DNA from: Clostridiales bacterium
Lineage (GTDB): Bacteria; Bacillota; Clostridia; Lachnospirales; CAG-274
Reading direction: 5' to 3'
NCBI GenBank assembly: GCA_021202835.1
Contig: JAJQCI010000004.1
Span: forward strand, 8,262 to 20,158
Length of the DNA stretch: 11,897 nt
The translations under genes and the position numbers were made by a program. Below, in pieces: positions 1 through 7,444 of this stretch. A model generated the notes under the pieces. It was not told the origin of the DNA. It worked only from the letters and a program-made list of their open reading frames with translations, and made no database searches. Position 1 is the stretch's first letter. Every line of letters begins with the position of its first letter.

Positions 1-229
1 CATTTAAAAAGGCCTGAAAGCCTATTATGCCGCAGAGCACTAAAGCCCAGAGCATAATACTTCCCTCTGAGTCTCCCGTTGCAATATCCAAAATATTTTT
101 TGAAGCAAGAGCAAGGAAAACATAACAAAGGGATATAACGCCGCTTATGGCCGCCACACAGAGCACCCAAAGAAGCTTGAGTTTTGAGTAGGAATATATC
201 CACCTAAGAGCACTTTTATTTTTATTCAT
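1..229 (-). CDS. ABC transporter permease/ATP-binding protein, N-terminal fragment
   Basis: The reading frame is open from ATG at 229 to the window edge, giving 76 residues starting MNKNKSALRWIYSYSK. Two hydrophobic stretches are visible, about residues 18-43 and 58-74, separated by a short polar loop (SKNILDIATGDSEGS). This matches the start of exporter-type ABC half-transporters, in which TM1 is followed by a 'DIAT'-like loop. The nucleotide-binding domain would lie beyond the window, so the assignment rests on the first two membrane segments only. The start overlaps the last 8 bases (ATGAATAA) of the upstream S24/S26 peptidase gene, which indicates translational coupling. A peptidase next to an exporter suggests peptide maturation and export. 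The substrate cannot be inferred. A purely integral membrane protein without an ATPase domain remains possible. Confidence 0.65.
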   Translation of the reverse strand, partial: MNKNKSALRWIYSYSKLKLLWVLCVAAISGVISLCYVFLALASKNILDIATGDSEGSIMLWALVLCGIIGFQAFLN

Positions 230-716
230 CAGAGATTTTCCTTAATTTTAAAATTAATTTGCCGGCCTTTAAAAATATGCGGCAGATATAAGGCCTGACG
301 GGCATTAAAATATACCAAAGCCTGACATAAATTCTGTAAAGAATGTTGTCTGTTGTAAATTTTCGGCCTTTTCTTTCAAAACCCTTTACAACGGCAATAA
401 CAGTACTGCCGGAGACGCCCCTTTCGATTTCCTTCTGGGCGTCGCCGACAATATCATATGAATTTTTTTCTTTGTTTACCTTAACAATTCTATGGAGGAC
501 GTAGCTGCCGTCTGGGCGGACATAAAGAGGTATGTCGAATTTTTTAAGATTGTTTTTGTCGGCCTTCGTAAGGAGAACACTGTCTCTTAAGCTATACAAA
601 AGGGGATACATAGAGAAACCCCTTATTGTAAAGTTAACATCCGTGCCGTTTTCAACACACTCTTCGATTATGGGTGAAATTTCGCTCATTCGGGAGCTTA
701 TAACGCCTTTTTCCAT
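222..716 (-). CDS. S24/S26 family peptidase (signal peptidase I-like)
   Basis: A 164-residue protein with the signal peptidase signature: GFSMYP around residues 33-38 (putative nucleophile Ser35), LHRIV at 74-78 (putative catalytic His75), and a GDA motif at 91-93. A Ser-His arrangement with HRI is typical of the SipW/ER-type branch, whereas bacterial type I enzymes use Ser-Lys. There is no N-terminal membrane anchor. The C-terminal region, about 125-158, is rich in hydrophobic and basic residues and may associate with the membrane. Translation starts at ATG 716 with AGGGA 8 bases upstream. The gene lies 22 bases after the GH105 gene with no terminator between them, and overlaps the ABC exporter gene by 8 bases. 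Proteins of this family in Clostridia often sit beside ABC exporters in peptide-processing loci; here that is inference from context, and no precursor peptide is visible. Confidence 0.75.
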   Translation of the reverse strand: MEKGVISSRMSEISPIIEECVENGTDVNFTIRGFSMYPLLYSLRDSVLLTKADKNNLKKFDIPLYVRPDGSYVLHRIVKVNKEKNSYDIVGDAQKEIERGVSGSTVIAVVKGFERKGRKFTTDNILYRIYVRLWYILMPVRPYICRIFLKAGKLILKLRKISDE

Positions 717-738
717 AAAATCATTCCCTGTTTATCTG

Positions 739-1869
739 TTATTTGTTAAGTTCCTTATGTAAAATCTCGGTGTATGCAAGAATAAGAGGAGCAACGCCCT
801 TGGCTTCATTCTTAACAACCGGTTCACTCATATAATATTCATAGGAGCCGTCTCTGTAGGAGTTTCCGCCTAAGCCGGCAACGAGACAAATTCCGTCAAG
901 CTGAAGCTCTCCGTTTTCTTCGGAGAGATATTTGTCACAGATACCGTTGAAGGCCTTTTCGCCGTATTTAAAATATTCTTCGGGAAGAATGCCCAGTCTT
1001 ACAGACTTCATAATAGCGAAAGCGAGAATAGCGGAGCCGCTTGTTTCAAGATAGTTCTTTTCTCTGCCGCCCTGATCGGCAACCTGATACCACATACCGC
1101 TTTCGTCCTGATATTTGAGAAGAGCGTCAACATATTCGATATAAATAGCCTTAAGCTTGTCTCTGTCTTCCGCCAGCTTGTCGGGCATAATGTCGATTGT
1201 GTCAACAAGCGCCATAGCATACCAGCCCAAAGCCCTGAGCCAGAAGTTAGCCGAAAGGCCTGTTTCCTTGTCGGCCCAGTACATTTCTCTGCTTTCGTCA
1301 TAGCCGTGGAAGTAAAGCCCTGTTTTGGGATCTCTCATTATTCTGTGAACGTTTTCAAACTGCTTTACGCTGTCGTTGCAGTTCTTGCAGTCGTTGTACA
1401 TAACCTCATATTCCATATAGAAGGGCTGGCCCATATACATGCCGTCAAGCCAAACCTGCCAGGGATAAATCTTCTTGTGCCAGAAGTTGCCCTCCTTAGT
1501 TCTGGGCTGCTTTAAAACCTGACCGTAAATCGTGTCGATGGCCTTGCGGTATTTTTCCTTGCCTGTGAGCTCATAGAGGTCGAAAAGGGTTTTGCCTGCG
1601 TTTACGTTGTCGATGTTATATTCCTCCGGCTTATATGACTTTATGGAGCCGTCGTCCTGAACAAAATAATCGATAAAATTATCGGCAAAGTCAAGATATT
1701 TCTTTTCCTTTGTAATATGATAAAGCTCAATAAGGGCCTTAATCATACAGCCGTCAATATAGTTCCACTTAGACGGCTTTCCGCTTCTTATCTGCTCAAT
1801 GTTCCAAATAGGAGCCTGAGGCGTAGACTTTTCAATAAGTTCATTAATATACCTGTCGAGAATTTCCAT
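739..1869 (-). CDS. Glycoside hydrolase family 105-like unsaturated uronyl hydrolase
   Basis: A 376-residue protein of the YteR/YesR type, which hydrolyses the unsaturated galacturonyl residue left at the non-reducing end of rhamnogalacturonan oligosaccharides by lyases, normally in the cytoplasm. The (alpha/alpha)6 barrel signatures are visible: WNYIDGCM (35-42), DNVNAGKTLFDLYELTG (87-103), the catalytic-region motif WLDGMYMGQPF (140-150, putative acid/base Asp142), FHGYDES (187-193, His188) and FWLRALGWYAMA (209-220). Length fits the family. No signal peptide is seen. I chose ATG 1869 over an in-frame ATG at 1920 because AGGGGG lies 9 bases upstream and the predicted transcription start (about 1902) falls downstream of the longer start. 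It has its own promoter and probably forms a unit with the following peptidase and ABC genes. Substrate within uronate-containing glycans is uncertain. Confidence 0.85.
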   Translation of the reverse strand: MEILDRYINELIEKSTPQAPIWNIEQIRSGKPSKWNYIDGCMIKALIELYHITKEKKYLDFADNFIDYFVQDDGSIKSYKPEEYNIDNVNAGKTLFDLYELTGKEKYRKAIDTIYGQVLKQPRTKEGNFWHKKIYPWQVWLDGMYMGQPFYMEYEVMYNDCKNCNDSVKQFENVHRIMRDPKTGLYFHGYDESREMYWADKETGLSANFWLRALGWYAMALVDTIDIMPDKLAEDRDKLKAIYIEYVDALLKYQDESGMWYQVADQGGREKNYLETSGSAILAFAIMKSVRLGILPEEYFKYGEKAFNGICDKYLSEENGELQLDGICLVAGLGGNSYRDGSYEYYMSEPVVKNEAKGVAPLILAYTEILHKELNK

Positions 1870-1908
1870 ATAAAAATACCCCCTGTAAAATTTTTTGTAT
1901 ATAACAAG

Positions 1909-1937
1909 ATTATAACACATAGCCGCACTTAATTCAA
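1909..1937 (-). promoter_or_regulatory. Sigma-A promoter of the GH105 gene
   Basis: On the minus strand, TTGAAT (1932-1937) is followed after exactly 17 bases by a perfect TATAAT (1909-1914). The predicted start near 1902 leaves a leader of about 33 nt containing the AGGGGG ribosome binding site. It lies in the 82-base gap after the patB-like stop, so the GH105 gene does not need read-through. Confidence 0.8.
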
Positions 1938-1951
1938 CTGTAAATATTCAA

Positions 1952-3163
1952 TTATTTTTTTACCCTGCAAATCGCTTCGGCCATCCGGTTGAGGCCTGTT
2001 TCAATAACAGCCCTGGGCATAGCCAGATTAAGGCGGATATAGCCCTTTGCGTTTCCCACAAAGAGATCGTCGCCGCCCTCCAGAAGGACTCCGGCGTTGT
2101 TTGCGAAGAATGACGGAAGGTCTTCAACATCAGGCAGTGCGGCAGACATATCTGCCCAGGCCAGATAAGTTGCTTCCGAAATGTTCATAACGGCTTGGGG
2201 AATATGCTTTGTCAGATAGTCCTTTACAAAGACAAAGTTGTTGTCCAGATAACAGCGAAGAGCCTCGTGCCAGCTGCCGCCTTTGTCATAGGCTGCTTTT
2301 GCCGCAGTCAGTGAGATCGGGTTTACCATTCCGGCCATTTTGTCTCTGTCTTTGAATTTCTGCCTTGTGGCTTCATCCCGAATTAAAATATTTGAAAAAG
2401 CAAGCCCGGCAAAATTAAAGGTCTTGGTGGGCGCCATACAGGTGATAAGCTTAGGATAATCAGGCATAATTTTTGCCATGGGAATATGAGTATAACAGCG
2501 GCGTGTCAAATCACAGTGAATCTCGTCGGAAATAATCCACAAATTATATTTACGAACAATTTCGGCAATGTGATTAAGCTCCTCGGCCTTCCAGACACGG
2601 CCTGTGGGATTATGAGGATTACACCAAATTACAATCTTACACTTAGGGTCGGCGCATTTTTCCTCAAAATCTTTATAATCAATAAAAAACTCACCCTTTT
2701 CGTTTTTAAGAAGGGGCGACTGAAGGGCTTCTATGTTTGAATATTCCGCTGCGTGGAGAAAATATCCATAGGCCGGCGTGTTAATCAATATTTTTTCATC
2801 CGGTGTACAAAGATTTTCAACAAGCTGATAAAGTGCAGGGATTATGCCGGGTGAAAAACACAGCTCCTCCTGCTTGGGCTCCCAGTTATAGTGGTCGGAA
2901 CACCATTTGCGGAAGGACTGAAAATAGCCGTCGTCATAAATACCTGTATAGCCGAAAATTCTGCGGTCAACCCTCTTGTGTATCTCCTCTACAATTTCAG
3001 GTGCTGCCGCAAACTCCATATCTGCCACCCACATACGGACGAATTCTTCATCCTTATAGGGAAAGACCTTCTCGGGCCCGGCGTGGAATATATATCCTCT
3101 GAAGCCGTCTGTGTTTAGTGCATTAGTGTTTCTTCTGTCTATAATTTCATCAAAATTATACAT
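1952..3163 (-). CDS. MalY/PatB-type PLP-dependent C-S lyase (cystathionine beta-lyase-like)
   Basis: A 403-residue fold-type I aminotransferase-like enzyme. The MalY/PatB group cleaves cystathionine or cysteine conjugates to pyruvate, ammonia and a thiol in the cytoplasm. Visible marks are MWVADMEF (44-51), FGYTG (70-74), CNPHNPTGRVW (181-191), ISDEIHCDL (211-219, Asp213 for the pyridine nitrogen) and APTKTFNFAGL (244-254) with the probable PLP Schiff-base Lys247. A late Arg in YIRLNLAMPR would bind the substrate carboxylate. ATG 3163 has AAGGAG 8 bases upstream. The gene stands between its own 5' region and the GH105 promoter, and a terminator separates it from glyQS. No convincing promoter was found in 3164-3250. 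The subgroup also includes regulators (E. coli MalY) and aminotransferases, so the exact substrate is open. Confidence 0.85.
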   Translation of the reverse strand: MYNFDEIIDRRNTNALNTDGFRGYIFHAGPEKVFPYKDEEFVRMWVADMEFAAAPEIVEEIHKRVDRRIFGYTGIYDDGYFQSFRKWCSDHYNWEPKQEELCFSPGIIPALYQLVENLCTPDEKILINTPAYGYFLHAAEYSNIEALQSPLLKNEKGEFFIDYKDFEEKCADPKCKIVIWCNPHNPTGRVWKAEELNHIAEIVRKYNLWIISDEIHCDLTRRCYTHIPMAKIMPDYPKLITCMAPTKTFNFAGLAFSNILIRDEATRQKFKDRDKMAGMVNPISLTAAKAAYDKGGSWHEALRCYLDNNFVFVKDYLTKHIPQAVMNISEATYLAWADMSAALPDVEDLPSFFANNAGVLLEGGDDLFVGNAKGYIRLNLAMPRAVIETGLNRMAEAICRVKK

Positions 3164-3250
3164 TTATCTGACTCCTTGTTTTTAGATTACATTTGAAATA
3201 CTGCTCTTAACTGCTGCAGCAAAGCAGCATTTTAAAATTAAAGTCACACA

Positions 3251-3300
3251 AAAAGCAAAAAGGGACTGTGAAAAGTGAAAAGCCCTTTCTTCACAGTCTC
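3251..3300 (-). terminator. Rho-independent terminator downstream of glyQS
   Basis: On the minus strand GAGACTGTGAA (3300-3290) pairs with TTCACAGTCCC (3272-3262), 11 pairs including one G-U, and is followed by TTTTTGCTTTTT. It lies 34 bases past the glyQS stop and isolates glyQS from the PLP enzyme gene. Confidence 0.85.
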
Positions 3301-3333
3301 TTTCTATTTCATACTTCTTAAAACAGCATTTTG

Positions 3334-4716
3334 TTAAAATGCCGTTTTTTCCTCAAGATATGCTTTTAAATCGCTTATCTTAATTCTTTCCTGTTCCATA
3401 GTGTCTCTGTTTCTTATGGTGACACAGCCGTCCTCTTTAGAGTCAAAGTCATAGGTTATGCAGAAGGGCGTGCCGATTTCATCCTGACGGCGGTATCTCT
3501 TTCCTATTGAGGAAGCGTCGTCGTAGTCAACGGCAAAGTACTTTGAAAGCTCGGCATAAACCTCTCCTGCTTCTGTCGCAAGCTTCTTTGAAAGAGGAAG
3601 AACAGCGGCCTTATAGGGCGCAAGCGCCGGGTGGAAGTGGAGAACCGTTCTTACATCTCCGTTTTCCAGTGTTTCCTCGTCATAGGCTTCGCAGAGGAAA
3701 GCCAGTGTAACTCTGTCGGCGCCCAGAGAAGGCTCTATAACGTAGGGAATATATTTTTCGTTTGTTGCGGGGTCAAAATAGTCCATAGATTCACCGGAAA
3801 CAGTTTGGTGAGCCTTTAAGTCGAAATCTGTTCTTGAAGCTATGCCCCAGAGCTCGCCTCTGCCGAAGGGGAATTCATATTCTATGTCGGTAGTTGCGTT
3901 TGAATAGTGGGCAAGCTCCTCCTGAGAGTGATCTCTCATAGATATGTTTTCTTCTTTTATATCCAAAGAAATAAGCCAGTCGTGACAGAAATCCTTCCAA
4001 TATTTGTGCCATTCAAGCTCTGTGCCGGGCTTACAGAAAAATTCAAGCTCCATCTGTTCAAACTCTCTTGTTCTGAATGTAAAGTTTCCGGGTGTGATTT
4101 CGTTTCTAAATGATTTTCCTATCTGGCCTATACCGAAGGGCACTTTCTTTCTTGTTGTTCTCTGAACATTTTTAAAGTTTACAAATATACCCTGGGCCGT
4201 TTCGGGGCGAAGATAAACAACGTTCTTTTCCTCCTCGGTAACGCCGGCATGAGTTTTAAACATAAGATTAAACTGACGTATATCAGTAAAGTTGTGAGCG
4301 CCGCAGCTTGGGCAGGGAATATTGTTTTCATCTATAAAGCTCTTAAGCTTTTCGTTTGACCATCCGTCACAGGCTATGTCAAGGTTGTTTTCCTTTACAT
4401 AGTCTTCGATAATGTTGTCGGCTCTGAATCTTTCGTGACATTCCTTACAGTCCATAAGAGGGTCGTTAAAGCCGCCTACATGGCCCGAAGCCACCCAAAC
4501 CTGGGGATTCATAAGAATAGCACAGTCAACCCCCGTGTTATAGGGAGATTCCTGAACGAATTTCTTCCACCAAGCCTTTTTTACATTGTTTTTAAGCTCA
4601 ACCCCCAAAGGGCCGTAGTCCCATGTGTTTGCCAGACCTCCGTAAATTTCGGAGCCGGCATAAACAAAGCCTCTCGCCTTAGCAAGAGCAACCACCTTAT
4701 CCATTGATTTTGCCAT
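3334..4716 (-). CDS. glyQS: Glycine--tRNA ligase, single-chain dimeric type
   Basis: A 460-residue class II aminoacyl-tRNA synthetase charging tRNA-Gly in the cytoplasm; full length for the alpha2 family. The N-terminus (KVVALAKARGFVYAGSEIYGG) is characteristic of the family. Further marks are CKEC (90-93) and CPSC (135-138) in the insertion domain, PETAQGIF (171-178), class II motif 2 FRNEITPGNFTFRTREFEQ (203-221), motif 3 GADRVTLAF (332-340), and an anticodon-binding domain from about 363 to the C-terminus with YRRQDEIGTPFC (408-419). ATG 4716 has GGAGG 7 bases upstream. Expression is governed by the T-box leader immediately upstream, and transcription ends at the hairpin at 3251-3300, so the gene is probably monocistronic. 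Confidence 0.97.
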   Translation of the reverse strand: MAKSMDKVVALAKARGFVYAGSEIYGGLANTWDYGPLGVELKNNVKKAWWKKFVQESPYNTGVDCAILMNPQVWVASGHVGGFNDPLMDCKECHERFRADNIIEDYVKENNLDIACDGWSNEKLKSFIDENNIPCPSCGAHNFTDIRQFNLMFKTHAGVTEEEKNVVYLRPETAQGIFVNFKNVQRTTRKKVPFGIGQIGKSFRNEITPGNFTFRTREFEQMELEFFCKPGTELEWHKYWKDFCHDWLISLDIKEENISMRDHSQEELAHYSNATTDIEYEFPFGRGELWGIASRTDFDLKAHQTVSGESMDYFDPATNEKYIPYVIEPSLGADRVTLAFLCEAYDEETLENGDVRTVLHFHPALAPYKAAVLPLSKKLATEAGEVYAELSKYFAVDYDDASSIGKRYRRQDEIGTPFCITYDFDSKEDGCVTIRNRDTMEQERIKISDLKAYLEEKTAF

Positions 4717-4745
4717 ATTATAACCTCCAAAAAAATTAAAACCGT

Positions 4746-4942
4746 AAAAAAGCCCTTGCTGACATAGGGACGAAAGAAAAACTTCCGCGGTTCCACCCTA
4801 TTTGGCAAAGACCCGACTTTTAAGGCTCCGCTCAAAAGCGCCTTCAAAAGGAATGCTTTACCTGACCTTACACCTGCCGCAGGCTCGCTTAAAAACATTA
4901 TCCTTCCTACTTTTCTTTATCACAGCGGACAAATTTCTGTTT
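4746..4942 (-). promoter_or_regulatory. Glycine T-box riboswitch leader of glyQS
   Basis: The T-box core AGGGTGGAACCGCG is present exactly at 4799-4786. Stem I can be traced: its base is TCCGCT (4929-4924) pairing with AGCGGA (4832-4827), next to a GTGAT/TGA kink-turn-like step; AGTA at the specifier loop is followed by an apical arm, and the 3' side reads GAA then GGC (4842-4840), a glycine codon at the specifier position. No stem II is seen, as is usual for glycine T-boxes. The switch is readable: CCCT (4769-4766) can pair with AGGG of the T-box (antiterminator) or with AGGG at 4756-4753 followed by C and six T (terminator). Uncharged tRNA-Gly would therefore permit glyQS transcription. The family is certain; the exact pairing is my manual fold. 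Confidence 0.93.
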
Positions 4943-4947
4943 TTTAA

Positions 4948-4976
4948 AGTATACCAAAGACAGGCGAACTTGTCAA
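4948..4976 (-). promoter_or_regulatory. Sigma-A promoter of the glyQS T-box transcript
   Basis: A perfect TTGACA (4976-4971) stands 17 bases before TATACT (4953-4948) on the minus strand. The predicted start near 4941 begins just before stem I of the T-box. Back-to-back with the plus-strand promoter at 5022-5049. Confidence 0.88.
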
Positions 4977-5021
4977 TATTTTATTAAAGATTTTTCCATA
5001 ATTGAAATGTCCAAAAAGTTC

Positions 5022-5049
5022 TTGATTTATGTTGTTTATTTGGTATAAT
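5022..5049 (+). promoter_or_regulatory. Promoter of the secreted-protein gene
   Basis: TTGATT (5022-5027), a 16-base spacer and a perfect TATAAT (5044-5049). The predicted start near 5056 gives a leader of about 76 nt before the ATG at 5132. The 45 bases between the two -35 boxes of this divergent pair (4977-5021) show no clear operator. Confidence 0.75.
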
Positions 5050-5131
5050 TGATATGTGTTTGAGTTTTGCGCCGACAGCATGGCTTAAGCTTTCAAAGTA
5101 TAAGCGCAGGCGCAGGCAGGAAAGGAGAAAA

Positions 5132-6604
5132 ATGAAAAAAATATTATTTTTGGTGTGTCTTACACCGGTTTTGATTTTTTTAACGGGGCTTGAACTTTGT
5201 TTTGCCGAAGAAATAAGCGCCGACGGCCTTGACGCCGTATACAACAGTTCAGTCGAAAATGCGGAATGGTTTGAAAATCCCCTTTATTTTAACGGGGTTT
5301 ATCAGGATAACGAGGCCTGCCGTGCCGAGCTTAAATCCTTCAGATTCGAAAGCGGAGACATTTTCGAGCTTTATAATTATTATTTTAAATCGGGAAATAA
5401 TCAGGGAAGTGCCGTAAAAAACGGTTTTTCAATCCCCGGCAGCAGCATTGAAATTCATTATTATGACTACCAAAGCAAAAGCTGGAGCACTCTCACAAAT
5501 ACAGAGAATCTCCCCAAGGAAACCCTTTTTATAGATACCGACAGCTATCATATGGTTATAGGAGTGCCTACGGTTTATGCTAATTACAGCGAAACCCACA
5601 CAGCGGTTATATTCGGCGGCCTTGAAAAGCCTGTTGAGATTGTAAAATCCGCCGACGAAAAGCACTATGACATAAAATATACATTTAACAGCAGCGGCCT
5701 TTATGACGGCTCTGTTTGGGTTTTAAAGTCTGAGCGTCCCCTTGTGGACTGGGACAGCCCAAACCAGCTTAATATTATAAATTCCGACTTGGTTCATCAG
5801 GGCAGGTTTCTGTGGGACGGTTATTATTTTACACAGTCCTCCGATTACTCCCCCTATTACGGCAGCGGCACCTACTGCAGACACCCCAGCAGCTATGTTC
5901 CCGTTGTTTTTGCCCATTACGGCTCATTTAACGCCGCCTATGACCTGGGATATGCCTTTACTTACATATGTATGAAAAATCAGTGTGAAAACGGCTATTG
6001 GAAAACAGGCCAGAGCGTGAACTGGCTTAACTCCGATTTCGGAATCGGCGGCGGCTTTTATGACACAAGGTTTAACACAGACTTTGCCCAGGGGCTCTTG
6101 TATGCATATAAGAGGTATGGAAATCCCGAATTTCTGGATTCTCTTATTAAATATATACGTTATTTTTTCAGTCACGCCGAAAATTATCACTATGAAACAG
6201 AAAACGGCGGTCTGCTCGTTCAGGACTACAGCTGTGACTATGACCATAAAAACACCCACTGTTCACTGAATCATCAGCTGGCCGAGCTTAATCTGCTTTA
6301 TAATGTATATGATGAGATTAAATTCGAAGGCTGCAGGCTGCTTGCGGATAAAATGCTTCTTGGTGTTGAGGATACCTGCGATCAGTGGATACTCGAAAAC
6401 AACAACCTTAAATATGCCCTTTATTATTCCGGCTCAGCAAACACAATGACCGACTATCCTTATCTTACATATAACGACCTTTTTACAACAAGGCAGATTT
6501 TAAGGGATATGTTCAACAGAGAAAGCGAAGCCGTCAACAGGCTTATGGACGCTAAGCTTAAGTGGATGAAGGCAAACAATGTAACAGGGTATTATCAAAA
6601 CTGA
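5132..6604 (+). CDS. Secreted protein of unknown function with predicted alpha/alpha-toroid-like C-terminal region
   Basis: A 490-residue protein beginning with a clear Sec signal peptide (MKKILFLVCL, hydrophobic to about 22, probable cleavage after CFA at 25). I chose ATG 5132 because AAAGGAG lies just upstream and the signal sequence begins there; the frame is open 26 codons further up but that stretch is Arg-rich and lacks a ribosome site. Residues 26-200 look beta-rich, aromatic and Asn/Ser-rich, like an extracellular beta domain. Residues about 255-485 look helical, with a family-like block GGGFYDTRFNTDFAQGLLYAY (306-326), ENGGLLVQDY (357-366) and SLNHQLAELNLLYNVY (378-393), reminiscent of C5-epimerase C-terminal or other polysaccharide-active toroids. 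I do not recognise the family and infer no reaction. It is transcribed alone, between its own promoter and terminator. Confidence 0.85.
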   Translation: MKKILFLVCLTPVLIFLTGLELCFAEEISADGLDAVYNSSVENAEWFENPLYFNGVYQDNEACRAELKSFRFESGDIFELYNYYFKSGNNQGSAVKNGFSIPGSSIEIHYYDYQSKSWSTLTNTENLPKETLFIDTDSYHMVIGVPTVYANYSETHTAVIFGGLEKPVEIVKSADEKHYDIKYTFNSSGLYDGSVWVLKSERPLVDWDSPNQLNIINSDLVHQGRFLWDGYYFTQSSDYSPYYGSGTYCRHPSSYVPVVFAHYGSFNAAYDLGYAFTYICMKNQCENGYWKTGQSVNWLNSDFGIGGGFYDTRFNTDFAQGLLYAYKRYGNPEFLDSLIKYIRYFFSHAENYHYETENGGLLVQDYSCDYDHKNTHCSLNHQLAELNLLYNVYDEIKFEGCRLLADKMLLGVEDTCDQWILENNNLKYALYYSGSANTMTDYPYLTYNDLFTTRQILRDMFNRESEAVNRLMDAKLKWMKANNVTGYYQN

Positions 6605-6620
6605 AAAAACTGAAATCAGG

Positions 6621-6658
6621 GCCGCTGTCCGGTTGTTTAAAGAGACAGCGGCTTTTTT
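6621..6658 (+). terminator. Rho-independent terminator of the secreted-protein gene
   Basis: A perfect 9-bp stem, GCCGCTGTC (6621-6629) with GACAGCGGC (6644-6652), a 14-base loop and six T. It begins 16 bases past the stop codon and lies between two convergent genes. Confidence 0.93.
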
Positions 6659-6667
6659 AATTTCGGT

Positions 6668-7390
6668 TTAAAACAAAGGATTCATACCGTCATAGCGTCC
6701 GTCGAAAAATTTATAAACATCTGCGGTTTCTCTGTAAAATGGGCGCCTTGACAAAAAAAGCTCCGTAAGAATTAGGCTTTCTATTGCCGCTCTTAAAAGC
6801 TCCTCTCTTGTGTTTCCGGCGGTTAATTCATTGTCGTCGTTTATAATTTCGTCTATGTCGTCAGACATTGCTGCCGCTTTTTTATAAACAGCGTCGGTCA
6901 TTTGGTTAAGGCTGTCTCTTGTTATTTCAAAATCTCTTATGGTTCCGCCTTGTTTTCCGCTTTTTTCAGGCAGGCCGTAATCATAAACCGGGCTTCCCGG
7001 ATATTCCATATTGTTTATTATTTCAACAACCACAGGATATAAAAAGGAATTTATCCTGCCGTAAAGCTCATGCATAAGCTTAATTTCTCTTCCGTAAACA
7101 CCGTCATAATCAACAGCGTCAAGACGGCTTCTCTCTCCTTCAGACGGCATTGCCTCTCCGCCTGAAGGCACATAGCCCCCTTTGCCGTCGGAAATGGGGC
7201 CTTCGGCATTTTGGCTCATTTCGGTATAGTTGTTAAACCCCCTTATAAGGTCGTCACCGCTGTTTAAATCTTCAGTATAGACCGCTGCCTTAAGCCCTTT
7301 TCCCATTTCGGGAGAAATTTCACCGTCTTTAAGCCATTCATCAAGCTTTGAATTTATAAAGCTTTTATTTCTTACCCCTCTGTAATACAA
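6668..7390 (-). CDS. Hypothetical protein, function unknown
   Basis: A 240-residue acidic soluble protein (243 if begun at GTG 7399). I do not recognise a domain. The central part 101-140 (numbering from the GTG) reads VYGREIKLMHELYGRINSFLYPVVVEIINNMEYPGSPVYD and has the look of a conserved block; it is followed by a Gly/Lys linker and a helical C-terminal third (RDSLNQMTDAVYKKAA, LLRAAIESLILTELFLSRRP). There is no signal peptide or membrane segment. I prefer the TTG at 7390 because GGAG lies 8 bases upstream, whereas GTG 7399 overlaps that GGAG; ATG 7306 is a third choice. The start region lies inside the 3' arm and T-tract of the terminator at 7389-7444, so expression needs read-through or a promoter within the hairpin. 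Codon use resembles its neighbours. Confidence 0.72.
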   Translation of the reverse strand: MYYRGVRNKSFINSKLDEWLKDGEISPEMGKGLKAAVYTEDLNSGDDLIRGFNNYTEMSQNAEGPISDGKGGYVPSGGEAMPSEGERSRLDAVDYDGVYGREIKLMHELYGRINSFLYPVVVEIINNMEYPGSPVYDYGLPEKSGKQGGTIRDFEITRDSLNQMTDAVYKKAAAMSDDIDEIINDDNELTAGNTREELLRAAIESLILTELFLSRRPFYRETADVYKFFDGRYDGMNPLF

Positions 7391-7444
7391 AAAAATCACT
7401 CCGAATAAAGCATTTACTAAAATATATGCTTATCGAAGTGATTT
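7389..7444 (-). terminator. Rho-independent terminator of the recD2-comFC unit, overlapping the next gene's start
   Basis: On the minus strand the arm at 7444-7426 (AAATCACTTCG, then ATAAGCAT) pairs with the arm at 7413-7393 (ATGC, then TTTATTCGGAGTGATTT), about 19 pairs with one G-U and two one-base bulges, loop about 12, followed by seven T. The MITE-like element at 7466-7660 separates it from the comFC stop. Its 3' arm also contains the GGAG and both candidate start codons of the gene at 6668-7390. Confidence 0.8.

Noticed and set aside
3212..3235. Small hairpin TGCTGC-AGCAAA-GCAGCA followed by TTTT as a plus-strand terminator
   Set aside because: No plus-strand gene precedes it, and the stem is only six pairs; it lies in the leader region of the PLP enzyme gene and may be chance.
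5054..5131. Upstream extension of the secreted protein from ATG 5054
   Set aside because: It would place an Arg-rich stretch before the signal peptide, would start at about the predicted transcription start, and has no ribosome site; ATG 5132 has AAAGGAG.
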